Part shown: piece after piece, positions 7,302 through 16,898 of the stretch
How the letters are laid out: each line of letters starts with the position of its first letter
How positions within the stretch are numbered: position 1 is the first letter of the stretch
Virus record (IMG/VR): IMGVR_UViG_3300017971_000099
Span: 1-45,075 of that record
Strand: one strand, 5' to 3'
Source of the DNA: a virus
Length of the DNA: 45,075 nucleotides
Position numbers and translations under genes: made by a program
Notes under the pieces: generated by a model
What the model saw: the letters and a program-made list of their open reading frames with translations, nothing else
Told to the model about the DNA's origin: nothing
Databases searched by the model: none

Positions 7302-7317
7302 CGTTCCACGTGGAACA
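7302..7317. promoter_or_regulatory. parS: parS-like centromere palindrome
   Basis: GTTCCACGTGGAAC (7303-7316) is a perfect 14-bp palindrome. The 16-mer at 7302-7317 differs at the first base from TGTTCCACGTGGAACA. This matches the chromosomal parS family (consensus TGTTnCACGTGnAACA) bound by ParB/Spo0J. I saw no ParB gene in the phage and no second copy of the site, so host ParB would be the reader. It lies 11 nt after the terminase stop and 35 nt before the structural promoter. Confidence 0.65.
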
Positions 7318-7351
7318 AGTGTAGTAGAATGAGCATGTTAGAGTGTGCATA

Positions 7352-7380
7352 TTGACACAGTGTGAGACATATGCTACAAT
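7352..7380 (+). promoter_or_regulatory. Promoter of the structural operon
   Basis: TTGACA (7352-7357) and TACAAT (7375-7380) are exactly 17 nt apart, giving a near-consensus host-type promoter. It fires about 50 nt before the portal start at 7440. Its position suggests that the virion genes can be transcribed separately from the terminase gene. The parS-like site immediately upstream could affect it. Confidence 0.85.
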
Positions 7381-7439
7381 TCTAGTGACAGACGCAATAA
7401 AAAGACTGCACCCGCTATCTTGTGTAAAGGAGATCGTAT

Positions 7440-9386
7440 GTGACGACCATCACACAAGACCCGCCGATTGAGCAAACCAAGTACATGACTCAGGCGTCGT
7501 CTCCGAAGAACGCGCGCGAGAAGCCCTCGGTTGACGTGCTGCTGCGTCGTCTCTTCGTGCTGAAGCGAAAGCACGAGCGGCGAAACAGCATGATCCTGCA
7601 TCTCCATCGGCTGTATGAAAGTGATCCAGTGGCTCATGGCATGAGCCCCGGCGCAGATCAGATGGAGATAGTGGTCAACCGATTCTTCGACACGGTGAAC
7701 ACGTTCGTCGATTTCAAGGGTATCCCGCCGAATATTCATTTCTTCCCGCCCGACATGACAGCGGAAGGCCGCAAGTACGCGGACGACATGGAGAAGTATC
7801 TGTACGCGCTCTATGACTACAATGCGTTCGATATGCTCTGGCCTCGCGTGGCGTTCGATATGTCTCTGCTCGGGACGGGCTACATGGGCCTGATGCCGAC
7901 CACGAGCCTCGACGGATTCATCAAGTATCGCCGGTTTACGCCGGTCAATTTCTACCCTCACTGTTACGCCGGAACCAATGACGTGAAGTATTACTTCTAC
8001 GAATCCAGGTACTCGCGTGAGCAGGTTGTGGAGCAATGGGGAAAAGACGTCCTTGAGGGTTCGGGCCAGTCGGAAGCCTGGCGCATGGCGTATCCAGAGC
8101 ATGACGTGGACTCGGACGAAATCATCGTGCTCGAATACTGCGACGAAGACGTTCTCTGTTTCTTGGTGCTCGATAAACTCGTGCAGCTGATCCCGCATGG
8201 CTTCGGCTTCTGTCCTGGCGAGGTCTTCGCGAACATCGTCAAGCCTGACATCGTTGGCGGCGTGTCGGACGTGTCGACGTATGAGTGCATTCAGAAGTAT
8301 GAGAGCGAGCTTTACAGCATGATCGCAGACATCATCTCGTATTGGGCCGATCCGATGTTGCTGCTGAAAAGCGATAAGCTCAGTGCGGGGGAAGTTAACC
8401 TCGGCGGGATCACGATAGTCGAGATGGGAGGAGACGGAAAGTTCTTGGAGCCGAACGTCAAACTTGAGGCGCTTCAGGACCAAATGAAGAAGACGGCTCA
8501 AATATTCCATGACGGCACTATTCCTGAGACGCTGTACGGCAGAGTCGAGACAAAGGGAGCGTTGGGCTCGGCGCCTGTGCTTACCGGGTTGCAGACGAAG
8601 TTCATGGTGCGCTTGAACAGCCTGTACCGGCGCACTGGCCGGAGCTTGGTCGATCTAAACACGATGGCGCTCAAGATGGCGAAGCAGCTGTACTCGAAGA
8701 AGCGCATTCAGACAATCGGCTGGCGTAAGAACAGATACTTCGAGTTGGATATGTACGGCAGCCGAATTGGTGAGCACTTGAGACACCGCGTGTTTTGGGA
8801 TATGTCGGTGACTGACCCGGATCGTCATCTTGTGATGGAACTACAGAAGAACGGAAACAAGCTGCAATCGAAATATCGCACGATCGAGAACCTCGGCATG
8901 TGCGCGGGCGACGAATTGGAGTTGATCCGACAGGAAGACATCTACGAGATCCGCAAGAAAGCGGCTGAAGCGTTTGAGACGCAGCGGTTGCAGCAAGAAT
9001 TCATGCCGCAAGGCATCGAGGGAGTCAACCGCAACGTGGTTTCGCAGATGAAAGGGCGTGTCGGGCCGGCTGAGCGGCCTGGGCCGGGCAGACCTCGCGG
9101 CGTTTTACCCTCCGCGCCACGCGGTGAGGGGCGGGCTCCGGCTGCTCGCGGCTTTGATCCCAAGCGCGTAATCGCTGATCTGCAGGCCGTGAAGAAACTG
9201 AAAGGGGCTGTGTTCTTGGTCGCCGTGGACGATACCGTGGACGTGGCTGTCACGAAGAAGAGCGATAAGGGAATCATAATCAACGCTCCGACGATGCAGG
9301 CGTACCGCGGAAAGATAGTCTTTATCTCGATCCAGCCGGGTGAGGAACAAGAAGGCTGGTATCCGATCAAAGGTGGGGGTGGCTGA
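7440..9386 (+). CDS. Portal protein
   Basis: The 648-residue product follows the terminase gene and has the length and character of a portal protein of a podovirus-like phage. It has an N-terminal helical part, an alpha/beta central part with many aromatic residues, a long helical stem region (about 290-500), and a Gly/Pro-rich linker before a small C-terminal beta domain (about 580-648). It would form the dodecameric ring at the capsid vertex. The start is the GTG at 7440, seven nt after AGGAG; the ATG at 7438 is followed at once by a stop codon. Its stop overlaps the next start as TGATG. Confidence 0.8.
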   Translation: MTTITQDPPIEQTKYMTQASSPKNAREKPSVDVLLRRLFVLKRKHERRNSMILHLHRLYESDPVAHGMSPGADQMEIVVNRFFDTVNTFVDFKGIPPNIHFFPPDMTAEGRKYADDMEKYLYALYDYNAFDMLWPRVAFDMSLLGTGYMGLMPTTSLDGFIKYRRFTPVNFYPHCYAGTNDVKYYFYESRYSREQVVEQWGKDVLEGSGQSEAWRMAYPEHDVDSDEIIVLEYCDEDVLCFLVLDKLVQLIPHGFGFCPGEVFANIVKPDIVGGVSDVSTYECIQKYESELYSMIADIISYWADPMLLLKSDKLSAGEVNLGGITIVEMGGDGKFLEPNVKLEALQDQMKKTAQIFHDGTIPETLYGRVETKGALGSAPVLTGLQTKFMVRLNSLYRRTGRSLVDLNTMALKMAKQLYSKKRIQTIGWRKNRYFELDMYGSRIGEHLRHRVFWDMSVTDPDRHLVMELQKNGNKLQSKYRTIENLGMCAGDELELIRQEDIYEIRKKAAEAFETQRLQQEFMPQGIEGVNRNVVSQMKGRVGPAERPGPGRPRGVLPSAPRGEGRAPAARGFDPKRVIADLQAVKKLKGAVFLVAVDDTVDVAVTKKSDKGIIINAPTMQAYRGKIVFISIQPGEEQEGWYPIKGGGG

Positions 9387-9568
9387 TGCCGAAAGTGAAG
9401 AAGAAAGGGCGCGGGAAGACGCTGAGGACGCGCACGATTCACCCGAAAGGCAGACCGGATAAGGTTATTCGGGTTGATGTGATGTCAAAGCCAGGGCCAC
9501 GCGGGGGGAAAACAATCGCCGGGCCGGTACGCACGGTGAAGAAGGCGAAAAAGAGGCGAAAGCGATGA
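9386..9568 (+). CDS. Very basic 60-residue protein
   Basis: The product is rich in Lys and Arg at both ends (PKVKKKGRGK and VKKAKKRRKR) with a short beta-like middle (DKVIRVDVMSKPG). The charge suggests binding to DNA or to the acidic surface of another virion protein. It overlaps the portal stop and, through ATGA, the next gene. It shows no recognised family. A minor virion protein or a DNA-condensing peptide is plausible. Confidence 0.6.
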   Translation: MPKVKKKGRGKTLRTRTIHPKGRPDKVIRVDVMSKPGPRGGKTIAGPVRTVKKAKKRRKR

Positions 9569-9729
9569 TTTATAAATGCACGTGCCTGGACTGCAAGCAT
9601 GAGTTTGCCACTCGGAAATCGCCGGCGAATTGGGGGATCGTGTGTTGCCCGATGCCTGTGTGTCGCAGTCCTAACATCGCGTTCAGTGAGTACGACTATC
9701 ACAGGGATTTCGAACTCGTAACCGTATGA
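9565..9729 (+). CDS. Zinc-ribbon protein (54 aa)
   Basis: Translation from the ATG at 9565 gives 54 residues beginning MIYKCTCLDCKHEF and continuing with IVCCPMPVCRSP. The Cys pairs CTCxxC and CCPxxxC can form one zinc ribbon. The gene is linked on both sides by ATGA overlaps, with the basic protein upstream and the glycosylase-like protein downstream, which strongly supports that it is real despite its size. Its role is unknown. Confidence 0.65.
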   Translation: MIYKCTCLDCKHEFATRKSPANWGIVCCPMPVCRSPNIAFSEYDYHRDFELVTV

Positions 9730-10199
9730 TTCGCTTCGGGGACATACTCGCGTCCGTCAACCGCGAGATTGATATGTACCAACTGCGGAATCAGGTTCGC
9801 AGCGGCCTGAACCTTCCGGGCGTTCCAGGTGAAGGCAAATGGCGGAGTCCTAAGCTGATGATAATTCATGAGAGGCCGGGCGGTGGCTATATGCAGGGAA
9901 TCTTCCGCAAGAGGGCCGCTGCCGTTTACAGGGAAATACTCGAGCGCGAGAAGATCGGGCTAAGTGAAATCTATGTGACGGCCTGCGTGAAGACAAGGCC
10001 GGGAACCAAAAGGCCGTCGCTGCGATATGAAATGAATTTGTGGGGGCCGGTACTCGACAGAGAGATCGGGCTTGTCAAGCCACAGGCGGTTGTGCTGCTC
10101 GGGCATCTCGCGCGGCGCATGGCGAAGCATTCGAAGGAACTGAACAAGTATGGGTCTACGGGTATATCCACCGCGAAGGAAGAAGCCGGGCGAATTTAG
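9726..10199 (+). CDS. Uracil-DNA glycosylase superfamily-like protein
   Basis: The 157-residue protein follows the outline of family 4/5 uracil-DNA glycosylases: GVPGEGKW near 30-40, LMIIHERPGGG where the family has the GExPG water-activating loop, YVTACVKTRPGTKRP like the NxVKCRPPxNR segment, and VVLLGHLARRM near the end. The usual Cys ligands of the iron-sulfur cluster and the C-terminal H-P-S/A loop are not seen, so it may be inactive or divergent. It may act as a DNA-binding remnant rather than an active repair enzyme. Its 3' end overlaps the start of the giant virion gene by 50 nt. Confidence 0.55.
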   Translation: MIRFGDILASVNREIDMYQLRNQVRSGLNLPGVPGEGKWRSPKLMIIHERPGGGYMQGIFRKRAAAVYREILEREKIGLSEIYVTACVKTRPGTKRPSLRYEMNLWGPVLDREIGLVKPQAVVLLGHLARRMAKHSKELNKYGSTGISTAKEEAGRI

Positions 10200-13100
10200 C
10201 TTTGACCTTGCTCCGGAGCGCGCGGAGACGGAAGAAATCGTCGAGGCTGAAGGCGGCGGCAACGTCTTTTTAGATGCTCGCGCCGGTGGCGATATACGAG
10301 CATTTGATCTTGAGACATATCTTCCACGCTTGGGCCAGCAAGAGACGACACCGGCTGCAACTGAAACGAAAGAGGCATCTGCTGAAACGAAAGGGGTGTC
10401 CGCTGAAACGGTCGCATATGAAGAGAAATACGGGGCGCTCCCCGATTTCGCGGATCTCAATGAATACACGGAATGGAAAGAATCGCAGCGTCCACCCGAT
10501 GCGCCTGCCCGCGATGTCTATGTATGGCCGGGGCCGTCCGGCTGGAAAGGGCCGCGTTCGAAACGCGCTCAAGAATATCACGAGCGAGTCGAGAGGGCCG
10601 GAGAGCCGTCGTATCAGCCGACAGGCAAGCTCTACAGTTGGTATGACGAGGCGGGTACGCTTCAGGTCACAGGCAACGCCGAAGAGATTCCCGAGAATGT
10701 GGATGTTCGCGTGTTTCAGGGGCCGACGAGACGCGGGGTCGCTCAACCCGCCGCTGCACCTGTTGAAGAGCCGCCGACTGGCTTGCCTACCGTACCCGTG
10801 AGAGAACGTGTAGCAGCGATTACACCTGGGCCAAGTGGCGAGAAGATGTTGGCGCAAGTGGAAAAAGAGGTTCCGGTGATTGATGCTGTGACATCACCTG
10901 CCCGCGCCGTCACGCCGGAAGATCAGAAACGGCGCGAGGCTGTCCGTAAGAACGAAGAGAAAGCCGTGAGCGATTGGCGCATAGCAGCTGCCGGCATGGG
11001 CGGCACACGCATGATTGCGGATATGCCGGGCAGACCTAAAGCGAAGAGCGCGGTGCTCGGGACAACGATTCAGCCGGCGCGCACACCCGACCTTGAAACA
11101 ACGCTCAGCCAGCTACCACGTACCAGCTTTGTCGAGACGATGCAAGATGCATACGCCCGGCGAGAAGCGAAAGAGCCGGGGTTTTGGAGCAACCTCGCGG
11201 CCAAAGCCGATATGTTCGCTGATGTGTACTCGATGGGGGGCACCCAACAGATCGAGTTGGATTATGCGCGCAAGCTCGTGATGGCCGATCCAGAAGTGCA
11301 GGCACTCGCTCAGAAACAAGGGGCTGATCTTCAGGCGCTCGTCTTTCCAGATCAGCAAGACTTTGACCTTTGGTATGCCTGGCTCACGAATAAACATCGT
11401 GGGGGGATGCCGTTCACACGGCGTACCCGATACGGTGCGCTGCAGGAGTTTTGGCGCGAACAGGCGAAGTCACAGCCGGAGCTTGTGAATCTGATCGCTC
11501 AAAAGACGCTCGGCGCCATAAACAGCGGCGTTGCAATGGAGCACTTTCAAGAACAGGGGATTCTGAAGGGAGTATATGAGGGGCTTATAACTGATCCCCT
11601 GTTTGTGGGGTCGCTGATTATCGGCGGTGTGACCAGTGGAATGAAGCTCGGTGCCACCGGCCTTGCCGCTACTGGAAGAGTCGGAGCCGCCGCGAAAGTC
11701 GCACGGGCCGCGAAAGCCGTTGAGACGGCGCGGATCACCGTTGAGCCTGTCGAGATGGCCGTAGGCGCAACGGCAAAGGGCGTGGCTAAAGGAGTCAGCG
11801 CTGTCGCAAAGCCAGCTGCACGAAGAGCAGCTGCAAAGGTTCTGCCTGAAGCCGAGTACGGAATTAGGCGCGCTTTGTGGACGTGGGCCGGAGAGAAGCC
11901 GGAGAGCGTAGCGCGGCGCGGGATCGCGCGCGCTTTTAGCATCTTGGATGATGCGGATACGGTCTATGCACACAAAAACAGAGTAGTGCAGAGCATCCGG
12001 GAAGGTCTGCGTAAAGCCGGCGTTCCAGACGAAGAACTCGTTCGTGAGGGTCAGCGGATCGAGCGCGGTGCTACGCTCGTACAGAAGATGCAGAAGAAGA
12101 AGCCTTACCTGTACCGCAAGGGGCTACGCGATGCCGAAGAACTGCTGAAGCGCGTTAAGGGCAAGACGCTGGTTGACCCGAAGACAAAGCAACTAACACC
12201 GCTTGGCCGCGTCGTTCATTATCTCGATACCGGCAAAGGACTGGACAAACTCAGCGACACCGAAAAAGAGGTCGCTCAAACGATACGCGGCATTCTTGAT
12301 GAACTGAAAGAGAAGCTGCCGGAAGATGTGGGCAAAGTCGAGCATTACTTTCCTCGGTTCGAGCCTGTGCCACGCAAACGTAGGCCCGTGCAGGAAGCGA
12401 AGAAGGCGCTCGGCAAGGAAGCAAAGAAGTTTTGGGAGGAAGTCCGCGAGGCGAACCGGCCAGCGATTCGCATATACAAGACACGCGACGATGCACTGAG
12501 CGGGCTTGGGCGCCGTCTGGCCGGCCAGGACGTGACGGAACTGAATGAGCAAATTAACACGACACTCATCAAGCTGGCTGAGAGCTTCGGCGCAGCCGAA
12601 AAGAAAATAAAGAAGCCTGCCGGCTTCAAGGTTTCAGCGCAAGTCGAAATAAGCGGCAAGCCACACACCATCGAGGAAGCTCAGAAGATCGCGCGCATTC
12701 AGCGTGCCCGTGGCACTGACGCGAGCATCGCCGCCGCCGAACGTATAGAGGCTCGGGTTGCTGAAGCAGAAGCGAAGGCCGGCAAAATCATCTCGGCACA
12801 GCAAAAAGCGTTAGCGAAACGGAAAGTGAAGGAGCTACCCGCCGAAGTCCAGCAAGTTCAAAAAGAGCTTGCCGCCGCCGAAGAGCAAGTGCGCGGGCTA
12901 GAGGTTCCTGTCCGTCGTGCTGAGAAGATGAAGGTCCGTATGGAGGCGCTGAGAGAAGAAGCAAAAGAGCTTCGACAAGGCTTCATGGATCTTGCCGGCT
13001 CGACGGAAAAAGAAGAGAGGATGCGACAGTTCCGAGGTGTCCAGCAAAAAATCGAGAAGACACAGGCGGAGCTAAAGGCATTGGAGCCACAGCCCGACGA

Positions 13101-16100
13101 AGTGAAACGGCTTGCGCGCACACTCTACCGTGACGCCAAGAAACGCCAACGACAAGAGGGCGGCACGCTATTGCAGGCTGTGAGGCGCGAATTCACAACG
13201 GGCGGAATCAAAATAAAAAAGCCGACAAGGCCCGGCGCAGAACTGGACGCATGGAAACGGTTGGCGCCTGCGTGGAAATCTACCCGGCAAGGACTCAGGC
13301 TCGACGATCTGATAGAAACCGTGCTGGAGCAAAACCCGCAGTTGCGGAGCAAGTACGGGAAGATCCCCGATCCTATGCACGTCGTCGAAGACCTGAAAGC
13401 TGAAGCGCGAGGCGGAGCGAAAATTCGTGTTGTCGACTTCGAAGAGGAAGCATATCAGAAGCTCTTGTTCGAGAGCCAGGGATACGAAGAAGAGCTTGCG
13501 CGGAAACTATACGATTACGAGCTTGAGCGTGAGCGCTTGGTGTACGAGGCAATGCAAAACCAGGTGGACGACACGCTTGAAGAGGCCGAACGCACGAGAT
13601 GGGGCGATGCGATACAGGCCAAAATCGAGAAGCTCGACCAGGAGTTTTGCGAGTTGGAAGAAGCGCTCGGCCCCGAAGACGCGCTGAAGCAGATGGCACG
13701 GCGCTTGGATCGGAGCTATCGGAATCGCACCAAACTGGAGCGACACCTGAAGGCGAAGCGCGAGAAGCTGGATCGCTATCGTGACTTTACAAAGGCCAAG
13801 CCGGTTTATAAAGAAGAGCCGATTGACCTCAGTAAAGATTTCGTGGACTTTGTAAGGAACTATCCGGTGGAACAGACCGAACTGGATATTCTGGAGAAAT
13901 GGCACCAGAAATTTCTTTTAAGGCCGTTCAAGACAACGATGCTCGGCTATCGGCCATCGTATGCGTTGCGGAATATCAGCACGGCCTCGCTACGAACAAT
14001 GAATGAGATGCTGAATGGAATCCTTGAGGGCAAGCCCTGGGCGCCGTCATGGAGCAAGGCCGCGCGCGATTTCATGCACATGGACAAAGAGTTTCTTTTC
14101 GAGTCGATGTACGCGCGACATATACCTGTGACGACACGCAAGACGATGGGGCGCATACCGCATTTTGTGTACGGCTTGGAGGGCTCGGCTGACAGGTACT
14201 TCAAGACCGGCGCCACTATCGGCAAAGTGCGCGCGCATGTGACCGACCTTGCGCGCCTGAACGAAGTAGCGACACATGGCCGGCCGCTGAGCGAAATCGT
14301 GGGAGAGCTTCGGAACAAGGGAATCATTACGGATTTTGCCGATTTGGTGCATAAGTACGGGCGCCAGGAAGCAAACCGGATATTCTTCAACTTTCAGGAA
14401 CGGATTGGCTTGATGATCGGAGCGCCAGGGCAAATGTTCCCGTTTGCGGAGTGGGGTTATAAGAACTGGAATTACGTCGTCAAGGATCTGGTCAAGCATC
14501 CGTGGAAGCTTCGGGCGTGGAAAGTTGCCTATGACCAATGGGCGCATCAATACCAGGATCATCCCGACTATCAGCGGCACGTCGTCAGACTCACGAGGGA
14601 CGGGCCGCTTCGGTATTTCAATAACTTCTTCTCTCAACCGCTGTGGAATGTCGGCGGCTATCAACCGCTGATGCCGTTCTTGGAGGGAACAAGCGAGTAC
14701 GATCAGCTGAGGATTGAGACCTTCGAACCCGAGCTTCAGGCGATTCTCAGGCGCGCACAGCAAGAGGGGCTTACCTGGGATGAACGCGAGAAGCTGATCG
14801 ACAGGGCAGATACACGGATGGGCTTTAAAGGTGCAGGCAGCTTCCGGCACTATTTGGAGGACAGCTACATTGCAGGCGCACAGACCGGCTATCGTTATTC
14901 GAAACATGCCTTAAAAGAACTCGTGGATTACATGGGGCAGAACCTCAGCCTTGGGCCGACAGCACAACTGGCTGTGGCATCCATCGGGCTTGCGAAGTTT
15001 CCCGAGTATCGTAACTATTTCGGCTGGCAGAATGTCCTTGAAGATATGGGCTTGATAGTAGACAAGCGGTTCCTTGACTTCTTCATTCCAGAGGGGAAGG
15101 AGCGCTATTACGAGCGCAAGATACATCAGGAAATGGAGAAACAGGAGCTTCGAGGCGAGATACCGAATCGTAAACGCGCTGAGCGAGCGGTTGGAATTGA
15201 GAGGGCGATTGCTCATATCGTGAACAACTTCCTTCCCTTGAGTGGCCGCTTTATAACGCCGGAGGACGTGGAGCGTATCAGCATGATCGAGACGCGCAGA
15301 CGCGCGATGGCCGGGCTCTCCCCTACTCCTGAAACCTCGATGATCGACGTGATGAAGAATCAGCTTGAGACGGGCCGCGACTACTCGATAGCGAAGTTTC
15401 ATGTCGAGGCTGAACGCGCACAGAACAAGGGCGATTACGCGCGCGTTGTCGAGAGGCGGAGCCCTGGCGGGGCGGTCGTGGCTCTTGGGCCTGCACGTCT
15501 GAGCACACGTAGCGAAGAGATAGAGGCGCTGAAGCTGGCTGCTGCGCTGGCCGTATTGGAAGCGGTTCCAGAGGCAGAACAAAAGAAGTATGCACAGGCA
15601 TACGATGTCGATGGTCTTGTGCTTGCAGATTCCGGCGCCATCGCCAGAAAGAACGTGGCAGCTGGCTACTACGAAAAGACCGCCGCGTTTCTGTTGGCTG
15701 ATGCGAAAGACCGCAACAAGATGGTCAAAGACGATCAGGACTTGCAGATGTTCGAGTTGGGCGTAAAGGAAGTCGGCGGCGTGCGCGCTCGGCCACACTA
15801 CGCCAAGCAATGGATCCAACGGCTGGCCGATGATTCTATAGCGATGGGAGATCCCCGCGTGTTCCGGGACAAGCTGGCTGAGCATCCCGAAATGATAGAG
15901 CTCGTGCGCGACCTTCCAGACGGGCAGACGTTCATCAACACGATCCAGGCGAAAGTGTTGAAAGGCGCACAGACCGCGCCTGCGAATGTGGCAGCCGACA
16001 TCAAGCGGATCAATGAGCTTCGCTATCAGGGGCAGACGGAACAACTGACCTCGTACCTCGATAAGCTGAGCAATGAGCGCGTTGGCGCCATCAAGGATCA

Positions 16101-16887
16101 TATCGGTGAGGGCGAGTATAAGCGCATGGTGGACGAAGCAAAAGACATCGGCGCGTTTAACGAGGCAAGCGAATTGCTGCAGGGCGTCATGCAGGCCGAC
16201 GACTATGTGAGAGCGTGGGAGGATCTGAACACAAAGGACAAGGGAAAGATCGAGTCGCATTTTCCAGAGTGGGACATTCCCGAACGAATGAAAGCCGAAA
16301 AGAAACGGCGTGAAGAGCACGCCGAAAATGAAGAGTGGAAGCAGCGCATAGCCGAATCGAATTATGACGTTCGACTGCGGAAGACGGTGCCGGCAGAAGT
16401 CAAGAGGCGCCTTGCAAATGAAAATCAATTTTGGTTCGACTTCTTTTATCCGTCTGCTCAGATGCTCGCCCAGGCTGAGCTACGGAAAGAGAAGTTGAAG
16501 GAACAAAAGAAACGGGAGAAAGAACAGGCTGAACGAAAAGAGTTCTTGGCGGAGGTGAAGAAATGGGAAGAGCAGATTCTAGCGTCGGATTTCGATAGCT
16601 CATTTAAGGGCAGTCGCGTACCAATCGACGTGCGGCGCCACCTTGCCGATAAGGACAAACGCTTCGAGCAGTTCTTCTTCGGGAAGGCAACGGGCACAGG
16701 CGGCAAAATTGCCGGTGGACGTCGGAAGAAAGGGCGAGGCTCCGCGCATGCAGGCTTCGGTGTAACCTCGGGGCGTCTGCGCGGCAAGGGACAACGGGAA
16801 CGGAAACAGCTGGCATTCACGGCCAGAGGGCAAGGGAAAAGCAGCGTGTTTGCCCAAGCCGCTGAAGCTGCCGGGAAAAAACAGTAG
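10150..16887 (+). CDS. Giant virion protein (2245 aa), probable internal/ejection protein
   Basis: This gene takes up about 15 percent of the genome. The start at 10150 is supported by AAGGA upstream and by overlap with the previous gene. The first 300 residues are Pro/Glu-rich and probably disordered. A Gly/Ala hydrophobic stretch near 480-520 (DPLFVGSLIIGG) could insert in a membrane. Charged coiled coils occupy about 840-1250. A globular region around 1270-1600 contains RPSYALRNIS and FFSQPLWNVGGYQPL. The C terminus has a duplicated motif: AESNYDV...PAEVKRRLA (about 2065) and LASDFDS...PIDVRRHLA (about 2142), each followed by an FF. Lacking a tape measure, the phage probably uses it as an internal core protein that leads DNA into the cell. 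Enzymatic domains cannot be excluded. Confidence 0.65.
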   Translation: MGLRVYPPRRKKPGEFSFDLAPERAETEEIVEAEGGGNVFLDARAGGDIRAFDLETYLPRLGQQETTPAATETKEASAETKGVSAETVAYEEKYGALPDFADLNEYTEWKESQRPPDAPARDVYVWPGPSGWKGPRSKRAQEYHERVERAGEPSYQPTGKLYSWYDEAGTLQVTGNAEEIPENVDVRVFQGPTRRGVAQPAAAPVEEPPTGLPTVPVRERVAAITPGPSGEKMLAQVEKEVPVIDAVTSPARAVTPEDQKRREAVRKNEEKAVSDWRIAAAGMGGTRMIADMPGRPKAKSAVLGTTIQPARTPDLETTLSQLPRTSFVETMQDAYARREAKEPGFWSNLAAKADMFADVYSMGGTQQIELDYARKLVMADPEVQALAQKQGADLQALVFPDQQDFDLWYAWLTNKHRGGMPFTRRTRYGALQEFWREQAKSQPELVNLIAQKTLGAINSGVAMEHFQEQGILKGVYEGLITDPLFVGSLIIGGVTSGMKLGATGLAATGRVGAAAKVARAAKAVETARITVEPVEMAVGATAKGVAKGVSAVAKPAARRAAAKVLPEAEYGIRRALWTWAGEKPESVARRGIARAFSILDDADTVYAHKNRVVQSIREGLRKAGVPDEELVREGQRIERGATLVQKMQKKKPYLYRKGLRDAEELLKRVKGKTLVDPKTKQLTPLGRVVHYLDTGKGLDKLSDTEKEVAQTIRGILDELKEKLPEDVGKVEHYFPRFEPVPRKRRPVQEAKKALGKEAKKFWEEVREANRPAIRIYKTRDDALSGLGRRLAGQDVTELNEQINTTLIKLAESFGAAEKKIKKPAGFKVSAQVEISGKPHTIEEAQKIARIQRARGTDASIAAAERIEARVAEAEAKAGKIISAQQKALAKRKVKELPAEVQQVQKELAAAEEQVRGLEVPVRRAEKMKVRMEALREEAKELRQGFMDLAGSTEKEERMRQFRGVQQKIEKTQAELKALEPQPDEVKRLARTLYRDAKKRQRQEGGTLLQAVRREFTTGGIKIKKPTRPGAELDAWKRLAPAWKSTRQGLRLDDLIETVLEQNPQLRSKYGKIPDPMHVVEDLKAEARGGAKIRVVDFEEEAYQKLLFESQGYEEELARKLYDYELERERLVYEAMQNQVDDTLEEAERTRWGDAIQAKIEKLDQEFCELEEALGPEDALKQMARRLDRSYRNRTKLERHLKAKREKLDRYRDFTKAKPVYKEEPIDLSKDFVDFVRNYPVEQTELDILEKWHQKFLLRPFKTTMLGYRPSYALRNISTASLRTMNEMLNGILEGKPWAPSWSKAARDFMHMDKEFLFESMYARHIPVTTRKTMGRIPHFVYGLEGSADRYFKTGATIGKVRAHVTDLARLNEVATHGRPLSEIVGELRNKGIITDFADLVHKYGRQEANRIFFNFQERIGLMIGAPGQMFPFAEWGYKNWNYVVKDLVKHPWKLRAWKVAYDQWAHQYQDHPDYQRHVVRLTRDGPLRYFNNFFSQPLWNVGGYQPLMPFLEGTSEYDQLRIETFEPELQAILRRAQQEGLTWDEREKLIDRADTRMGFKGAGSFRHYLEDSYIAGAQTGYRYSKHALKELVDYMGQNLSLGPTAQLAVASIGLAKFPEYRNYFGWQNVLEDMGLIVDKRFLDFFIPEGKERYYERKIHQEMEKQELRGEIPNRKRAERAVGIERAIAHIVNNFLPLSGRFITPEDVERISMIETRRRAMAGLSPTPETSMIDVMKNQLETGRDYSIAKFHVEAERAQNKGDYARVVERRSPGGAVVALGPARLSTRSEEIEALKLAAALAVLEAVPEAEQKKYAQAYDVDGLVLADSGAIARKNVAAGYYEKTAAFLLADAKDRNKMVKDDQDLQMFELGVKEVGGVRARPHYAKQWIQRLADDSIAMGDPRVFRDKLAEHPEMIELVRDLPDGQTFINTIQAKVLKGAQTAPANVAADIKRINELRYQGQTEQLTSYLDKLSNERVGAIKDHIGEGEYKRMVDEAKDIGAFNEASELLQGVMQADDYVRAWEDLNTKDKGKIESHFPEWDIPERMKAEKKRREEHAENEEWKQRIAESNYDVRLRKTVPAEVKRRLANENQFWFDFFYPSAQMLAQAELRKEKLKEQKKREKEQAERKEFLAEVKKWEEQILASDFDSSFKGSRVPIDVRRHLADKDKRFEQFFFGKATGTGGKIAGGRRKKGRGSAHAGFGVTSGRLRGKGQRERKQLAFTARGQGKSSVFAQAAEAAGKKQ

Positions 16888-16898
16888 GAGCGTGTTTT

